64,000 bases of DNA, from NCBI RefSeq assembly GCF_016401385.1, contig NZ_JAEACF010000001.1:2790001-2854000 (forward strand), written 5' to 3'. The notes beneath the pieces are model-generated. The model had not been told where the DNA came from and ran no database searches. It was given only the letters and a program-made list of their open reading frames with translations. Position 1 is the stretch's first letter. Each line of letters starts with the position of its first letter. This document shows positions 34,135-43,226 of the stretch, piece by piece. This DNA is from Fictibacillus halophilus (GTDB taxonomy: Bacteria; Bacillota; Bacilli; Bacillales; Fictibacillaceae). Both the position numbers and the translations under genes were made by a program.

Positions 34135-35013
34135 ATGATACGGTTAAAAAAATGTTTAGCTATGATATTTGCATTTGTACTTATTGCTACGATGATTCAT
34201 CCAACAAAAACGAATGCAGCTACTTCAAAATCCATCAAAGTGTACATGGATGGAGGCAAACTTCATTTTCAAACATCACCGATTATTAAAAACAACCGTA
34301 CTTTTGTAGAAATGAGACCGATTTTTGAAACTGCAGGTATCAAGCTGTACTGGGATCAAAACACTCAAACGGTTACAGGGAAAAAAGAAGTAACAACGAT
34401 TAAACTCCAAATTTGAAATAAAACAGCCTATATTAACGGAAAAGCCGTTCAGTTAGATGCAGCACCTTTTGCAAAAAACAACTACACATTCGTCCCATTA
34501 CGTTTCATAGGTGAAGCGACGGGATATAAGGTTGACTGGCATAAGACATTTAATCTGATCCATATTCACGAAAATCTTGAATTTGTTGAGGATCGCGCTT
34601 TTACAAAAGAACAATTAAAGGAAAACATGCTTGAAACACTTAAAGAAGGAAAATTTCCAGATTTCCCAGTTGGATTAAACGATGGGGTGGGTGTACTTTT
34701 AGATGAAGCTGGGGCACCTAAGATTTTCAGACCAGGTATTCATGAGACAGAGAAACTTGAAGAGTGGATGTATGGAGATTATTGGTTAGTATTTAAAAAT
34801 GGCAACGTTAACGCGATTAAGGTCGAGCCTACACGTGCAACAATTACTATAGATGATGTTATTAACGCGCTTGGTCCTGCCGAAAACGTATACGAACATG
34901 ATGTTTCAGGAAATATGATCTATGCCTACTATGAAGGATTGAATATGTATGAATTTATGTACAATAAAGAAAAAGTTATATCCATTACTTTGAAACGATG
35001 GACTTCCTTTTAA
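34135..35013 (+). pseudogene. Stalk-domain / DUF4309-like secreted protein gene interrupted by one in-frame TGA
   Basis: The frame opens at ATG 34135 (GGAGG only 3 nt away, so the ATG at codon 10 is an alternative) and encodes a signal peptide and the first half of a copper-amine-oxidase-N-like domain. It is broken by TGA at 34414-34416. The same frame then continues without a further stop to 35013 and completes the domain (NKTAYINGKAVQLD, TFVPLRFIGEATGY). A region resembling DUF4309 follows (from about residue 160). At the break the family motif is IG(N/S)KTAYVNG, so GGA (Gly) to TGA explains the stop. Unless there is readthrough or a sequencing error, the gene is inactive. Downstream codons look undecayed, so the mutation is recent. 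Confidence 0.8.
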
Positions 35014-35027
35014 TAAGGAAAGCATTT

Positions 35028-35078
35028 AAAAAAAAACAGCCATGAATGTTTATACATTCCGATAGCTGGTTTTTTTAA
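35028..35078. terminator. Shared terminator between convergent genes
   Basis: Imperfect stem of AACAGC-x-GAATG type with CATTC-x-GCTGGTT, T runs on both strands. It overlaps the last codons of the VanZ-like gene and follows the interrupted gene. Confidence 0.7.
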
Positions 35079-35556
35079 TAGGTCTATTCCGGTAGATGAG
35101 ACTGGCAAGAAGTATGGCTGTAGTCCCACCGGTAATATCAATGACTACATCTTCAACATGTGGCGTGCGATTTTCTGTGAAGTTTTGATGAGTTTCATCA
35201 AACGCTGCATAGCTTGCTACAAGTACGAAAGCGATGGCGGCTGACTTCCACGTTCTGTTTCCACTTATGCGTAAAGCACGGAAAGAGAAAAACCCGAGTG
35301 CAAAGAAAACGGTAAAGTGAGCTCCTTTACGAATAAAAAACTCTATAAAACTTGCTGCTCCTCGCGCTTCAACACTAACTTCAGAACCCGCATAATGGAT
35401 TTTTACGTCACTGAAGTTTTTTTCGACTTTTTCTAAATCTACATATTTACCAATCTCAGGTCGAACATCTTGCTTTTGATATGGCTGAGACGATGAATAG
35501 AAAACACCTATAACAATCAATAGAACAGGAATCCACTGATATAATTTTAATTTCAA
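35050..35556 (-). CDS. VanZ-like family membrane protein
   Basis: 168 residues, TTG start with AAAGGAG 8 nt upstream. Membrane segments near 7-22, 78-93, 105-118 and 142-157. The VanZ-type motifs are RKGAHFTVFFALGFF, then DETHQNFTENRTPHVEDVVID with a conserved acidic and His cluster. VanZ gives low-level teicoplanin resistance in Tn1546, but chromosomal VanZ-like proteins are widespread and mostly of unknown role. An extra extracytoplasmic segment of about 45 residues lies between helices 1 and 2. Confidence 0.85.
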   Translation of the reverse strand: MKLKLYQWIPVLLIVIGVFYSSSQPYQKQDVRPEIGKYVDLEKVEKNFSDVKIHYAGSEVSVEARGAASFIEFFIRKGAHFTVFFALGFFSFRALRISGNRTWKSAAIAFVLVASYAAFDETHQNFTENRTPHVEDVVIDITGGTTAILLASLIYRNRPIKKTSYRNV

Positions 35557-35635
35557 TGCAAAAACTCCTTTATCCTTCGTAATTGTTCATTATACAGCAT
35601 AACCAGATCTTTATGAAGAAGACCCATAAACTCAC

Positions 35636-35663
35636 AAAAAAAAGCATCAGTTTATTAAACTGA
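35636..35663 (-). terminator. Intrinsic terminator after the DUF2584 gene
   Basis: TCAGTTTATTAAACTGA palindrome followed on the minus strand by TGCTTTTTTTTG. Confidence 0.7.
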
Positions 35664-35679
35664 CACTTTAGAGAAGTAA

Positions 35680-35922
35680 TTAATTTACATTGTGTAAATC
35701 AACAAGTTCATATGTAAGCTGTGTTTTGTTCTCTTTCCAGTTGATTTCAATCACTTTTCCTTTACCTGAGGGTTGTGACTTCTCTGTTTTTTGTACGTTT
35801 TGAATGTTGTTCAAAACGTATAAGTGGTATCCCTCGAGCTCTAGTTTAAACGTATTTCCTTCTAAACGTTTTTCCGTCCCGTTCGTTAAGATGCTCGTAT
35901 GCATGTTAAAAGGCATGTTCAT
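35680..35922 (-). CDS. DUF2584 family small protein
   Basis: 80 residues with GAGGGAGAG upstream of the ATG. The pattern MPF..T.ILTNGTEKRLEGNTF...EGYHLYVLN resembles the small all-beta DUF2584 family of bacilli, whose function is unknown. There is no signal peptide. It is a single gene with its own terminator. Confidence 0.65.
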   Translation of the reverse strand: MNMPFNMHTSILTNGTEKRLEGNTFKLELEGYHLYVLNNIQNVQKTEKSQPSGKGKVIEINWKENKTQLTYELVDLHNVN

Positions 35923-35990
35923 TTTGAAACACTCTCCCTCTTATTCTTACCTCTATTTTAAAAGAAGTTCAGAAGTTCGTCTAATGAAAT

Positions 35991-36030
35991 AAAAAAGCTT
36001 GAAGAGAAGTAATTCGTTCTCTCCAAGCTT
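35991..36030 (-). terminator. Intrinsic terminator after the four-helix membrane protein gene
   Basis: Stem AAGCTTxGAGAGAA with TTCTCTTCAAGCTT (35995-36030), then TTTTTTATTTC on the minus strand. Confidence 0.85.
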
Positions 36031-36039
36031 GGTAGCTAT

Positions 36040-36465
36040 TTATCGTGCTGTTTTTCTAAATTTGAATACAAATCCGATGATAAAGGAAACAATCGTCATG
36101 ATGAACATGGCAGTTGTAATGGTAGTCACACCAGAATTGATGTTGAGTGCATGATAAACTTGTACACAAATTCCGAATGGAACAGCGAAGAACAAGAATA
36201 ACATACCGAAGACTGCATTCTTCGTATTATAAAGCTCTGTTTTGTGTGCAATGTCTAAAACTTTTAAACTTAAAATCCAAAAGGCACTAGTAATCGACCA
36301 GAATAGAAGTATGGAAGAAATAAATGAAGTTGAAGTCAGTCCCATAATTCGTTCAAAGAACAAATTAATATTCCCCCATACCATCACTGTTTGATAGAGT
36401 CCTAAAGCAAAAAGCGCCGACAGAAATGTAAATGCAAATCCAAAACCCGATGTAATATGTTTCAC
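36040..36465 (-). CDS. Four-helix membrane protein of unknown function
   Basis: About 141 residues from GTG 36465, placed after GGGGAAGGAG. A TTG 8 codons upstream would put that ribosome site inside the gene. Four hydrophobic helices (about 5-25, 42-62, 80-100, 112-135) with short loops and a basic C-terminal tail (KFRKTAR). I recognise no family. It is a single gene with its own terminator. Confidence 0.65.
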   Translation of the reverse strand: MKHITSGFGFAFTFLSALFALGLYQTVMVWGNINLFFERIMGLTSTSFISSILLFWSITSAFWILSLKVLDIAHKTELYNTKNAVFGMLFLFFAVPFGICVQVYHALNINSGVTTITTAMFIMTIVSFIIGFVFKFRKTAR

Positions 36466-36489
36466 CCCAAATATACTCTCCTTCCCCAA

Positions 36490-36792
36490 TTCCGATAAAA
36501 CGAAACATGATTTTCAAATTATTTTACAATATTTTTTAGAAAATTTAAACCCTTTTGTGCACTTTTGAAAAAATTTACATAATTGTGAGGGGTCAGACTA
36601 GGGGTCTGACCCCTCACAATTACACTTTTGCTAATTTTGTTTATTCCAGAAAGACATTCTACATAATAACTTATTGCGTGTATTTTTAGGTTTACTCTTT
36701 TGTAATAAATGGAATATAATGGTTAGGTTTTACGTTGCCCTTTTAAATGCGCATTCGAAAACACTATTTAATGATGAAAGGAGTAAAGTTTA
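36490..36792. other. Intergenic region with a large palindrome
   Basis: It contains the 41-bp palindromic repeat at 36581-36621 and, before the rightward DUF2628 gene, a TATAAT-like -10 (GGAATATAATGG near 36711-36722) with a weak TTTACT -35. No gene is seen. Confidence 0.6.
36581..36621. repeat. Perfect 18-bp inverted repeat built from two GGGGTCAGAC units
   Basis: AATTGTGAGGGGTCAGAC (36581-36598), a 5-nt loop and the exact reverse complement (36604-36621). The inner right half contains GGGGTCTGACCCC (36601-36613). It is the head-to-head form of the dispersed palindrome found at five other places in the window. Confidence 0.85.
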
Positions 36793-37302
36793 ATGGATCA
36801 TACTCAGGGAGGCACAAGTTATTCTAGCGATAGGATGCTTGATAGTGGTGAACAAGCTAAACTCGGTGAATTTGTAGGAGAAAAAAAGAGAGACTTTTAC
36901 TTTAGTAAGTGGCAGAAAGACAATAGTTGGAACTGGGCAGCCTTCTTTTTACCCCTTTTTTGGTTAGGATATCGAAAAATGCTCAAGCCTGTTATTTACA
37001 TCCTTCTTGGTTTTTTAGTAATTGACATTATCATTTTATTTCTTGGTATTGATGGGGCAGCGATCAGTAGAGGATTAGGATATGGACTTGCCGGTGCTCT
37101 AGGGATAACAGGTAATATGTTTTATAGAAAGCACGCTGAAAAACAAGTACAAGAAGTCAATCAGCTTTCTATCAGCGAAGAGGAGAAGATGCACGAACTT
37201 CGCAAACGTGGCGGCACAAGTAGGAAAGGTGCTTTCTTAGCTGTTTTAATGTTTATTGGTTATTTAGCTATTACCCTAGTATTGACACTTACTTTAGCAT
37301 AA
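36793..37302 (+). CDS. DUF2628 family membrane protein
   Basis: 169 residues, ATG behind AAAGGAG. FVGEKKRDFYFSKW and SWNWAAFFLPLFWLGYRKM are the DUF2628 signature. Membrane segments near 52-68, 75-93, 97-115 and 148-168. The family is of unknown function, and some members start with a zinc ribbon, which this one lacks. It is followed by its own terminator. Confidence 0.8.
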   Translation: MDHTQGGTSYSSDRMLDSGEQAKLGEFVGEKKRDFYFSKWQKDNSWNWAAFFLPLFWLGYRKMLKPVIYILLGFLVIDIIILFLGIDGAAISRGLGYGLAGALGITGNMFYRKHAEKQVQEVNQLSISEEEKMHELRKRGGTSRKGAFLAVLMFIGYLAITLVLTLTLA

Positions 37303-37313
37303 ATTATCTACAT

Positions 37314-37347
37314 AAAAGATAACTGAAATATAGAGTTATCTTTTTTG
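37314..37347 (+). terminator. Intrinsic terminator after the DUF2628 gene
   Basis: AGATAACT and AGTTATCT arms, then TTTTTTG. Confidence 0.8.
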
Positions 37348-37396
37348 TTTAGTCAGTATTACAGTTTTTGATGGTTAAATATCGAAAATAGGAATA

Positions 37397-37438
37397 AACA
37401 AAAGTGTCGCAACGAATATTCGTTGCGACACTTTTGTT
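37397..37438. terminator. 42-bp perfect palindrome, bidirectional terminator
   Basis: AACAAAAGTGTCGCAACGAAT and its exact reverse complement meet without a loop. It sits between convergent gene ends, and the arm ends give T-rich tails on both strands. It belongs to the small unknown gene at 37458. Confidence 0.8.
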
Positions 37439-37457
37439 AGATTAAAAAATATTCAAT

Positions 37458-37829
37458 TCACGAAAAAATCTTTTCTTTTTTGTGTATGATTTGATTAAGA
37501 TTCGTCTCTAATAATGCTGCTTTATTTAGAATTCCTTTTTCAAATTGCTCAATTGTTGTTTGATCTCCGTTACTTTTAACCGGTTCAATATCAAGAATTT
37601 CTTCAAGTTGTATACGGTGCAATTGTTCTTCTGTATCTTGATTTAAACTTCTCAAGTAAATAAAAGTATCCATATCGCGATAGTTCAGTTCAATTTCAAT
37701 GGCTAGTTGGTCATTCGTGTATAAGAAGGTTGTCTTCCAACTCCCATCTGTATCAACCGGTTCAGAAAATCCATAATCACGTATTAAATAGTCAAAACTT
37801 TCTTCGGTAATCGATGAGAATAAATTCAT
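37458..37829 (-). CDS. Small protein of unknown function
   Basis: 123 residues, ATG with a strong GGAGGTG upstream. It is acidic, with Phe/Tyr-rich strands first (SFDYLIRDYGFSEP, FIYLRSL) and a helical C-terminal half. No signal peptide or membrane segment. The size and layout resemble many cytosolic immunity-type proteins, but I recognise no family and no toxin gene is adjacent. Confidence 0.6.
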   Translation of the reverse strand: MNLFSSITEESFDYLIRDYGFSEPVDTDGSWKTTFLYTNDQLAIEIELNYRDMDTFIYLRSLNQDTEEQLHRIQLEEILDIEPVKSNGDQTTIEQFEKGILNKAALLETNLNQIIHKKEKIFS

Positions 37830-37964
37830 GGTTACACCTCCGTTAAAAATGTTCTACTCTATTGATGTTTCATTTAGTTTACCTGACTTCAATCCATAAA
37901 GATAATACTTATTATTTCTCTCTGCTGATACATTCTCCTCTTTTTCCTTAAATAAAACAAAAAA

Positions 37965-38048
37965 CCACCATGGAAAGAACACGGCTGATGCCGTGTTCTT
38001 TCCTGGTGGACAAAATTGTTGTTTTGTATTTGTTTGGGGTCAGACCCC
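37965..38048 (-). repeat. Terminator-bearing dispersed repeat next to the 5'-nucleotidase gene
   Basis: A hairpin of about 20 bp (37965-38009; CCACC-GGAAAGAACACGGC arm, one bulged base) is followed by ACAAAATTG, then TTTTGTATTTGTTT and GGGGTCAGACCCC at 38036-38048. The palindrome ends 2 bp before the stop codon of the SLH 5'-nucleotidase. It is the closest copy of the unit at 28675-28751. Confidence 0.8.
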
Positions 38049-38050
38049 TT

Positions 38051-40207
38051 TTATTCTGCTACTTTGGTTACGCGTCCTTCGATCTTCGCATCCACTGTAC
38101 CCGTTTTCTTCACGTAATTGATTAACGCATCCAAGTCTGTGATATTAACTGTAGGTTTTTTACCAGCTTTTAGCACAGTGAATCCATCTCCACCTGTTGC
38201 CATAAAGTTGTTAACTGTTACAGTGTAAGTAGCTCCTTTATCAAGTTCTTTACCGTCAGCAAGTTTAACTTCTTTTACTTGTCCAGTCACTTTACCGTCA
38301 GTACCTGTTTTAGAAGAGTACTTAACCGTTAGACCTGATACTTGAAGAATCTTTGCAGCACCTGTAGACCATTGTTGATTCAATAAGTCATACACTTGTT
38401 GTCCTGTTAGCTCCATCGTTACAAGGTCGTTACCGAATGGTTGAACGTTAAATAGTTCACCCCATGTGATGTCACCAGCGTCTACGCTGTCACGTACGCC
38501 ACCTGAGTTCATGAATGCTAACTGTGTTCCTGTTTGAGCAGTCATCGAGTCAGCGATCAAGTTACCCATTGCGCTTTCTCCGTGCTCATTCATCTCTTTG
38601 CTGATTCCAGCTGTTGTTTTTCCAATAACAGCATCAAGTCTATCTTTTACTTTATTGTAAGCTGCATCAACCATCGCTTTAATCTCAGCATCTGGTGTGA
38701 TACCTTCATGAACTGTATTTACAATTTCAGCAGATTTCTTAACGATGTCACCTGTTTTCCAATTGATAAGAAGGTCGACATCAGAGAATGCTGTTCCTGA
38801 AGAATACGATTGGACAACTAGTTTACGATCTACTACCGCGTTCGTGTACTTATGGTTATGTCCAGCATAAACGATATCTACTTCGTCATCCATCTTCTCG
38901 ATCATATCGATCAGCTCACCAGATGCACCTGTTCCATCTGTATTTGAGATCGCAGGTTTGTGTGCAAGAACAACAATCGCTTCAACACCTAGTTCTTTAA
39001 GCTCTGCTGCATATTTATTGATCGCTTCAGTTTCATCTGTAAACTTAACACCTTTTACTCCACTTGGAATAACAATACTTGGCGTTTCAGTTGTAACTAC
39101 ACCGATGAACCCAACAGGTACGCCTTCAACTTCTTTAACTACGTACGGATCTAAGATTGGTTTTTTAGTAAACTCGTCAACTACGTTTGCCGCTACATAA
39201 TCAAATTTTGCACCAGCAAAATCTCCTGTTGCCTCATGCTTACCACCAAAGATTAAGCGTTTCATCTCTTCTACGCCTTCGTCAAACTCATGGTTTCCTA
39301 GTGTTCCAACATCAAAGCCTAGTTTGTTAAAGATCTCAATCGTAGGCTCGTCCTGTAGCAGAGCAGATGCAGGAGAACTTGCTCCAACCGCGTCACCAGC
39401 ATGAACTAACAATGTGTTCTCTGGATTCTCTGCTTCATGTTTCTTTAGGTAAGCAGCTAAATATTCAGCGCCACCTGCCATTTTATCTCCAACTTTTTTA
39501 TATGTGTTAATCTGACCGTGGAAGTCATTCAATCCTAATAATTGAGCAGAAATGAGCGAGCTATCAAGTAAGTTGTAGATAACCGCCGCACCTTCAGCAC
39601 GATTTGTTATGTCTTGTGGCGCTAATAGATTTCCAGCTTTACCGTTGATCAGTCCGTTTTGTACACCGACTGCAACTACTTCCTTCGCCCATGAACTTAC
39701 TTTGTCCATATCAGCAAAGTCAGGAGTCTCACCTGCTTCTAATTTAACGTCCATCCCATATTCATAAGCTCTTACAAGCATGGCGATCATTTCTTCACGA
39801 GTTAACGTTTTAGTAGGTTCTAGTTTAGTAGGAGTCGTTCCTTTTACTAGACCAGCTTCATAAGCTGCTGCAATGTCGTTTGCTGCCCAAGCAGGTACAT
39901 CTGTAAACGGTGTCTTTTTCGTTGCTTCAGGTAGATCTAACGCACGCGCAATAATAGAAATAAACTGTGCACGAGTAAGTTTCTGTTCTGGAGCAAACTT
40001 GTTGCCGCCAACACCTGATACTAGGCCTTCATTAGCTAGTTCATGGATAACTGTATATGCCCAATGCTTCTCAGAAACATCAGAAAACTTGATCGTTTCC
40101 TTTGCACTTACTACGTCTTTCCAAGTGATAGGTGTTGCTAGTACTGAAAGAGCCATAGTGGTTGCTAACATCGTACGGCTTACTTTCGAAATTGATTTTT
40201 TCGCCAT
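38051..40207 (-). CDS. SLH-anchored 5'-nucleotidase / cyclic phosphodiesterase (UshA-type)
   Basis: 718 residues from ATG 40207 (GGGGGA five bases upstream). A longer in-frame start would place 21 residues ahead of the signal peptide. Signal peptide about 1-34, three SLH domains (about 37-215), metallophosphoesterase domain (about 220-470) with NDFHGQ, HAGDAVG, GNHEFDEG, AHKP and AGHNH as dinuclear metal ligands, then a 5'-nucleotidase C-terminal domain (about 490-715). It releases phosphate from extracellular nucleotides at the cell surface. The gene ends 2 bp from a dispersed palindrome whose hairpin probably serves as terminator. Confidence 0.92.
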   Translation of the reverse strand: MAKKSISKVSRTMLATTMALSVLATPITWKDVVSAKETIKFSDVSEKHWAYTVIHELANEGLVSGVGGNKFAPEQKLTRAQFISIIARALDLPEATKKTPFTDVPAWAANDIAAAYEAGLVKGTTPTKLEPTKTLTREEMIAMLVRAYEYGMDVKLEAGETPDFADMDKVSSWAKEVVAVGVQNGLINGKAGNLLAPQDITNRAEGAAVIYNLLDSSLISAQLLGLNDFHGQINTYKKVGDKMAGGAEYLAAYLKKHEAENPENTLLVHAGDAVGASSPASALLQDEPTIEIFNKLGFDVGTLGNHEFDEGVEEMKRLIFGGKHEATGDFAGAKFDYVAANVVDEFTKKPILDPYVVKEVEGVPVGFIGVVTTETPSIVIPSGVKGVKFTDETEAINKYAAELKELGVEAIVVLAHKPAISNTDGTGASGELIDMIEKMDDEVDIVYAGHNHKYTNAVVDRKLVVQSYSSGTAFSDVDLLINWKTGDIVKKSAEIVNTVHEGITPDAEIKAMVDAAYNKVKDRLDAVIGKTTAGISKEMNEHGESAMGNLIADSMTAQTGTQLAFMNSGGVRDSVDAGDITWGELFNVQPFGNDLVTMELTGQQVYDLLNQQWSTGAAKILQVSGLTVKYSSKTGTDGKVTGQVKEVKLADGKELDKGATYTVTVNNFMATGGDGFTVLKAGKKPTVNITDLDALINYVKKTGTVDAKIEGRVTKVAE

Positions 40208-40473
40208 GCTTATCCCCCATTTGACACAATATTTTGTACTTCCAAAGTTTATTATATATTTACAAAACAATAATGGAAGTCTTTTTTTGTAATTTATTTG
40301 TTAATATACTAATTTTAGTTAATAAGATTATTGGAAGATTTTTTATTATATTCATCTAGTAGATATTTTAAATTTCACTTTTAAATCTACCTCATTATGG
40401 TAAAATCGAATTTGCAGTAAATATTTGTCGAAATTATGCTCAAATACCAACTTTTATAAAATGAGGGGAATAA

Positions 40474-41892
40474 ATGGTCTTTAGTAATCTCGTTTTTTTA
40501 TTCATGTTTTTGCCTATTGTTCTAGCAGCCTATTTTCTGCTGCCAAAAATGTTTAAAAACTTTGTATTGTTGCTTGCTAGTCTTATTTTTTACGCGTGGG
40601 GCGAGCCAAAATATGTAATACTAATGCTTTTTTCTATACTTATGAACTATCTGTTCGGTTTGATGGTCCACAAGTATCGCAACCAGTTAAAACACAAGAA
40701 AATGGTTATCGCACTATCTGTTATTGCTAATATTGGTCTACTCGGCTACTACAAATACAGCAACTTCTTCATTGAGAATTTGAACAATGTGTTTGGTTTA
40801 AACATCTCCAACGAACCGTTGCCATTGCCGATCGGAATTTCTTTTTTCACGTTCCAGGCGATGAGTTATGTGATTGATGTTTACCGTCGTGACGCTGCTG
40901 TCCAAACTAACGTATTTGACCTGGCTCTCTATATCGCCCTCTTTCCACAGCTCGTGGCAGGTCCAATCGTTCGATACAATACGGTCGCTGAGGAAATTAA
41001 GAAACGCGTGCATAGCATTGAACTGTTTTCTGAAGGGGTTCGACGCTTTATTATCGGTCTCTCTAAAAAAGTACTTATTGCAAATCCGATGGGTGAACTT
41101 GCAGACACCCTTTTTGCCATGAACCCCGGAGACATGAGTTCTGGAACGGCTTGGCTAGGAATCATCGCCTACACGCTCCAAATCTATTTTGATTTCTCTG
41201 GATATAGCGACATGGCAATTGGTCTCGGTAAGATGTTTGGTTTTAACTTCTTAGAAAACTTTAACTATCCTTACATTTCACGAAGCGTTTCAGAGTTCTG
41301 GAGAAGATGGCACATTTCATTAAGTTCCTGGTTCCGTGATTATGTATATATTCCATTAGGCGGAAACCGAAAAGGACCTTGGAAAACATACCGAAACCTG
41401 CTTATCGTATGGACGATTACGGGCTTTTGGCACGGTGCCAGCTGGACTTTCATGGCGTGGGGCTTTTACTACGGAATCATTATCAGTCTTGAACGACTCG
41501 GTCTGAGTAAGTTTTTAGAAAAATTGTGGAGTCCGATTCAACACGTTTATGTACTCTTAATCGTCATGATCGGTTGGGTATTCTTCCGTGCTGATAGCTT
41601 TGATTACTCATTCAACTTCATTCAAACATTGTTTGGAATGAACGGAACACAAGCTCTTGATAACTCAACATTCCTTTATTTGAATGATTATGGTTATGTG
41701 TTTATTTTAGGTATCCTTTTCAGTATGCCAGTTATGGATTGGCTGAGAAAAATGTTATACCGTGAAAATAGTTTTATCGGTAGATGGGCCGTTCCGATCG
41801 TGAGTCCAGTTGTTTATATGGCTTTACTTGTATTTGTAACCATGTTCCTAGTGAACTCAACTTATAATCCATTTATCTACTTCCGATTCTAA
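40474..41892 (+). CDS. MBOAT family membrane O-acyltransferase (AlgI/DltB/PatA-like)
   Basis: 472 residues, ATG behind GAGGGGA. About ten or eleven hydrophobic segments. The MBOAT core has YFDFSGYSDMAIGLGKMFGF, SEFWRRWHISLSSWFRDYVY (two separate blocks) and the catalytic His in FWHGASWTF. It passes acetyl groups across the membrane for O-acetylation of an extracellular polymer. The AlgI-type features and the DHHW partner 21 bp downstream argue against DltB, since no dltA/C/D is present. The target polymer could be peptidoglycan, the secondary wall polymer or an exopolysaccharide of this region. Confidence 0.92.
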   Translation: MVFSNLVFLFMFLPIVLAAYFLLPKMFKNFVLLLASLIFYAWGEPKYVILMLFSILMNYLFGLMVHKYRNQLKHKKMVIALSVIANIGLLGYYKYSNFFIENLNNVFGLNISNEPLPLPIGISFFTFQAMSYVIDVYRRDAAVQTNVFDLALYIALFPQLVAGPIVRYNTVAEEIKKRVHSIELFSEGVRRFIIGLSKKVLIANPMGELADTLFAMNPGDMSSGTAWLGIIAYTLQIYFDFSGYSDMAIGLGKMFGFNFLENFNYPYISRSVSEFWRRWHISLSSWFRDYVYIPLGGNRKGPWKTYRNLLIVWTITGFWHGASWTFMAWGFYYGIIISLERLGLSKFLEKLWSPIQHVYVLLIVMIGWVFFRADSFDYSFNFIQTLFGMNGTQALDNSTFLYLNDYGYVFILGILFSMPVMDWLRKMLYRENSFIGRWAVPIVSPVVYMALLVFVTMFLVNSTYNPFIYFRF

Positions 41893-41913
41893 AGACGTGA
41901 GGAGGGAAAAAAT

Positions 41914-43188
41914 ATGAAAACAATCAGCAACGTCGTACTTTCCGTTTGTTTTTTAGCATTCGTGTTTGGTATGGCACTCAAGATGGAGTATACAGAAGAT
42001 CGCGCTGAATCTTATTATGAGAACCGCGTGCTTGCAAATGAACCGGAAGTGAAGATTCAAAATTTAGCCGATGGCACGTTTGCCAAAGAATATGAAAGTT
42101 ACTTTAGCGACCAGTTTATCAATCGTGATGAATGGATCAAGATGTACTTAAACTGGCAGAAGATGACGAATCAAACGTATATTTATAAATACTTAATTAC
42201 AGATGACCGCTGGGTTTTCCCTGAACCTGTTTCAAAGTTTGCCAAACCAAGCTACGATAAAACGATTCAATCGATGAAAGATCTCAATAAATTTACGGCT
42301 GAGCGAAATATTGAACTGTTCTACTTTTCGCTGCCAGATCGAAAAAATATTCTGGACATCCCTTATCCGTCATATACAGGACCAAACCTGGCAGAGACGA
42401 ACAAAAACTATGTACTATCTAACTTGCCTATAGAACCTATGCATGTTGTTGATGTATCAGAATCATTCAAGGAAAAATATGATCAAAATGAATTAAAGAA
42501 GCTGTTCTATGTAACCGATCACCATTGGAACACAGTTGGTGCATTTGAAGGTTATAGTTTTGTGCGTAACTATCTAGCCAAAGAATCGTCTAACTTTACG
42601 GATGGCAAAGTGGATGAGGAACAATATGATATGAAGTGTTTCGACGAGAAGAAGTTTATGGGCGGTTACAACAAGCAGTTATACGGAATGATCGATTTAA
42701 ACCGCGATAAAATCTGTCATATGGTATCAAAAGAATACGATATTTCTAGCTTTGAAGTATACACCGGTCCTGTTGCTAAAGAAACAAAGACAGACTGGAA
42801 AAAAGTTTATGGAAAAGCGTTAAATGAAGAAGAAGAGCTGGTAGATTATTCTGGAGTGTTTACAGGAGACTGGCGTGAATTAAACATTATCAACCCTGCC
42901 AAAAAAGAAGAGGGTAAGCGTGCATTAGTGATCAAAGATTCCTATGCTAATCCGTTGACCCAATTAGTGAGTCAGCATTATTACCAAACAACGTTTTATG
43001 ATATGCGTTATAACATGGACCGTACCGTGTATGACTTCATAGAAAAAAATGAATTTGACACGGTCATCTTTTTATACAACAACGCAAACATGTTTTCTCT
43101 CATGTATGACTTCGATCTTTCTGAAAAAGCAGAGCGTGAGAAAAAAGAAAAAGAGCAAAATAAAAAGAAAGAAGATCAAGTCTATTAA
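41914..43188 (+). CDS. DHHW-family extracellular O-acetyltransferase partner (AlgX/AlgJ-like)
   Basis: 424 residues, ATG behind GAGGAGGG, 21 bp after the MBOAT gene, so co-transcribed. One N-terminal membrane helix (about 5-20), then an extracellular SGNH-like domain with the family signature FYVTDHHWNTVGAFEGY and VIKDSYANPLTQLV carrying the candidate nucleophile Ser. A Lys/Glu-rich tail (AEREKKEKEQNKKKE) ends the protein. In known systems the MBOAT protein moves acetyl groups out and this partner transfers them to the polymer. Confidence 0.88.
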   Translation: MKTISNVVLSVCFLAFVFGMALKMEYTEDRAESYYENRVLANEPEVKIQNLADGTFAKEYESYFSDQFINRDEWIKMYLNWQKMTNQTYIYKYLITDDRWVFPEPVSKFAKPSYDKTIQSMKDLNKFTAERNIELFYFSLPDRKNILDIPYPSYTGPNLAETNKNYVLSNLPIEPMHVVDVSESFKEKYDQNELKKLFYVTDHHWNTVGAFEGYSFVRNYLAKESSNFTDGKVDEEQYDMKCFDEKKFMGGYNKQLYGMIDLNRDKICHMVSKEYDISSFEVYTGPVAKETKTDWKKVYGKALNEEEELVDYSGVFTGDWRELNIINPAKKEEGKRALVIKDSYANPLTQLVSQHYYQTTFYDMRYNMDRTVYDFIEKNEFDTVIFLYNNANMFSLMYDFDLSEKAEREKKEKEQNKKKEDQVY

Positions 43189-43194
43189 ATGCGT

Positions 43195-43226
43195 AAAAGC
43201 CCTGCCGATTGGCAGGGCTTTATTTA
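43195..43226 (+). terminator. Terminator after the O-acetylation pair
   Basis: An 11-bp stem AAAGCCCTGCC, loop GATT, then GGCAGGGCTTTATTT. It touches the stop of the convergent Nudix gene. Confidence 0.9.

Noticed and set aside
40474..41892. DltB of a D-alanylation operon
   Set aside because: No dltA, dltC or dltD follows. The partner is a DHHW-type protein, as in AlgI/AlgX-like acetylation systems.
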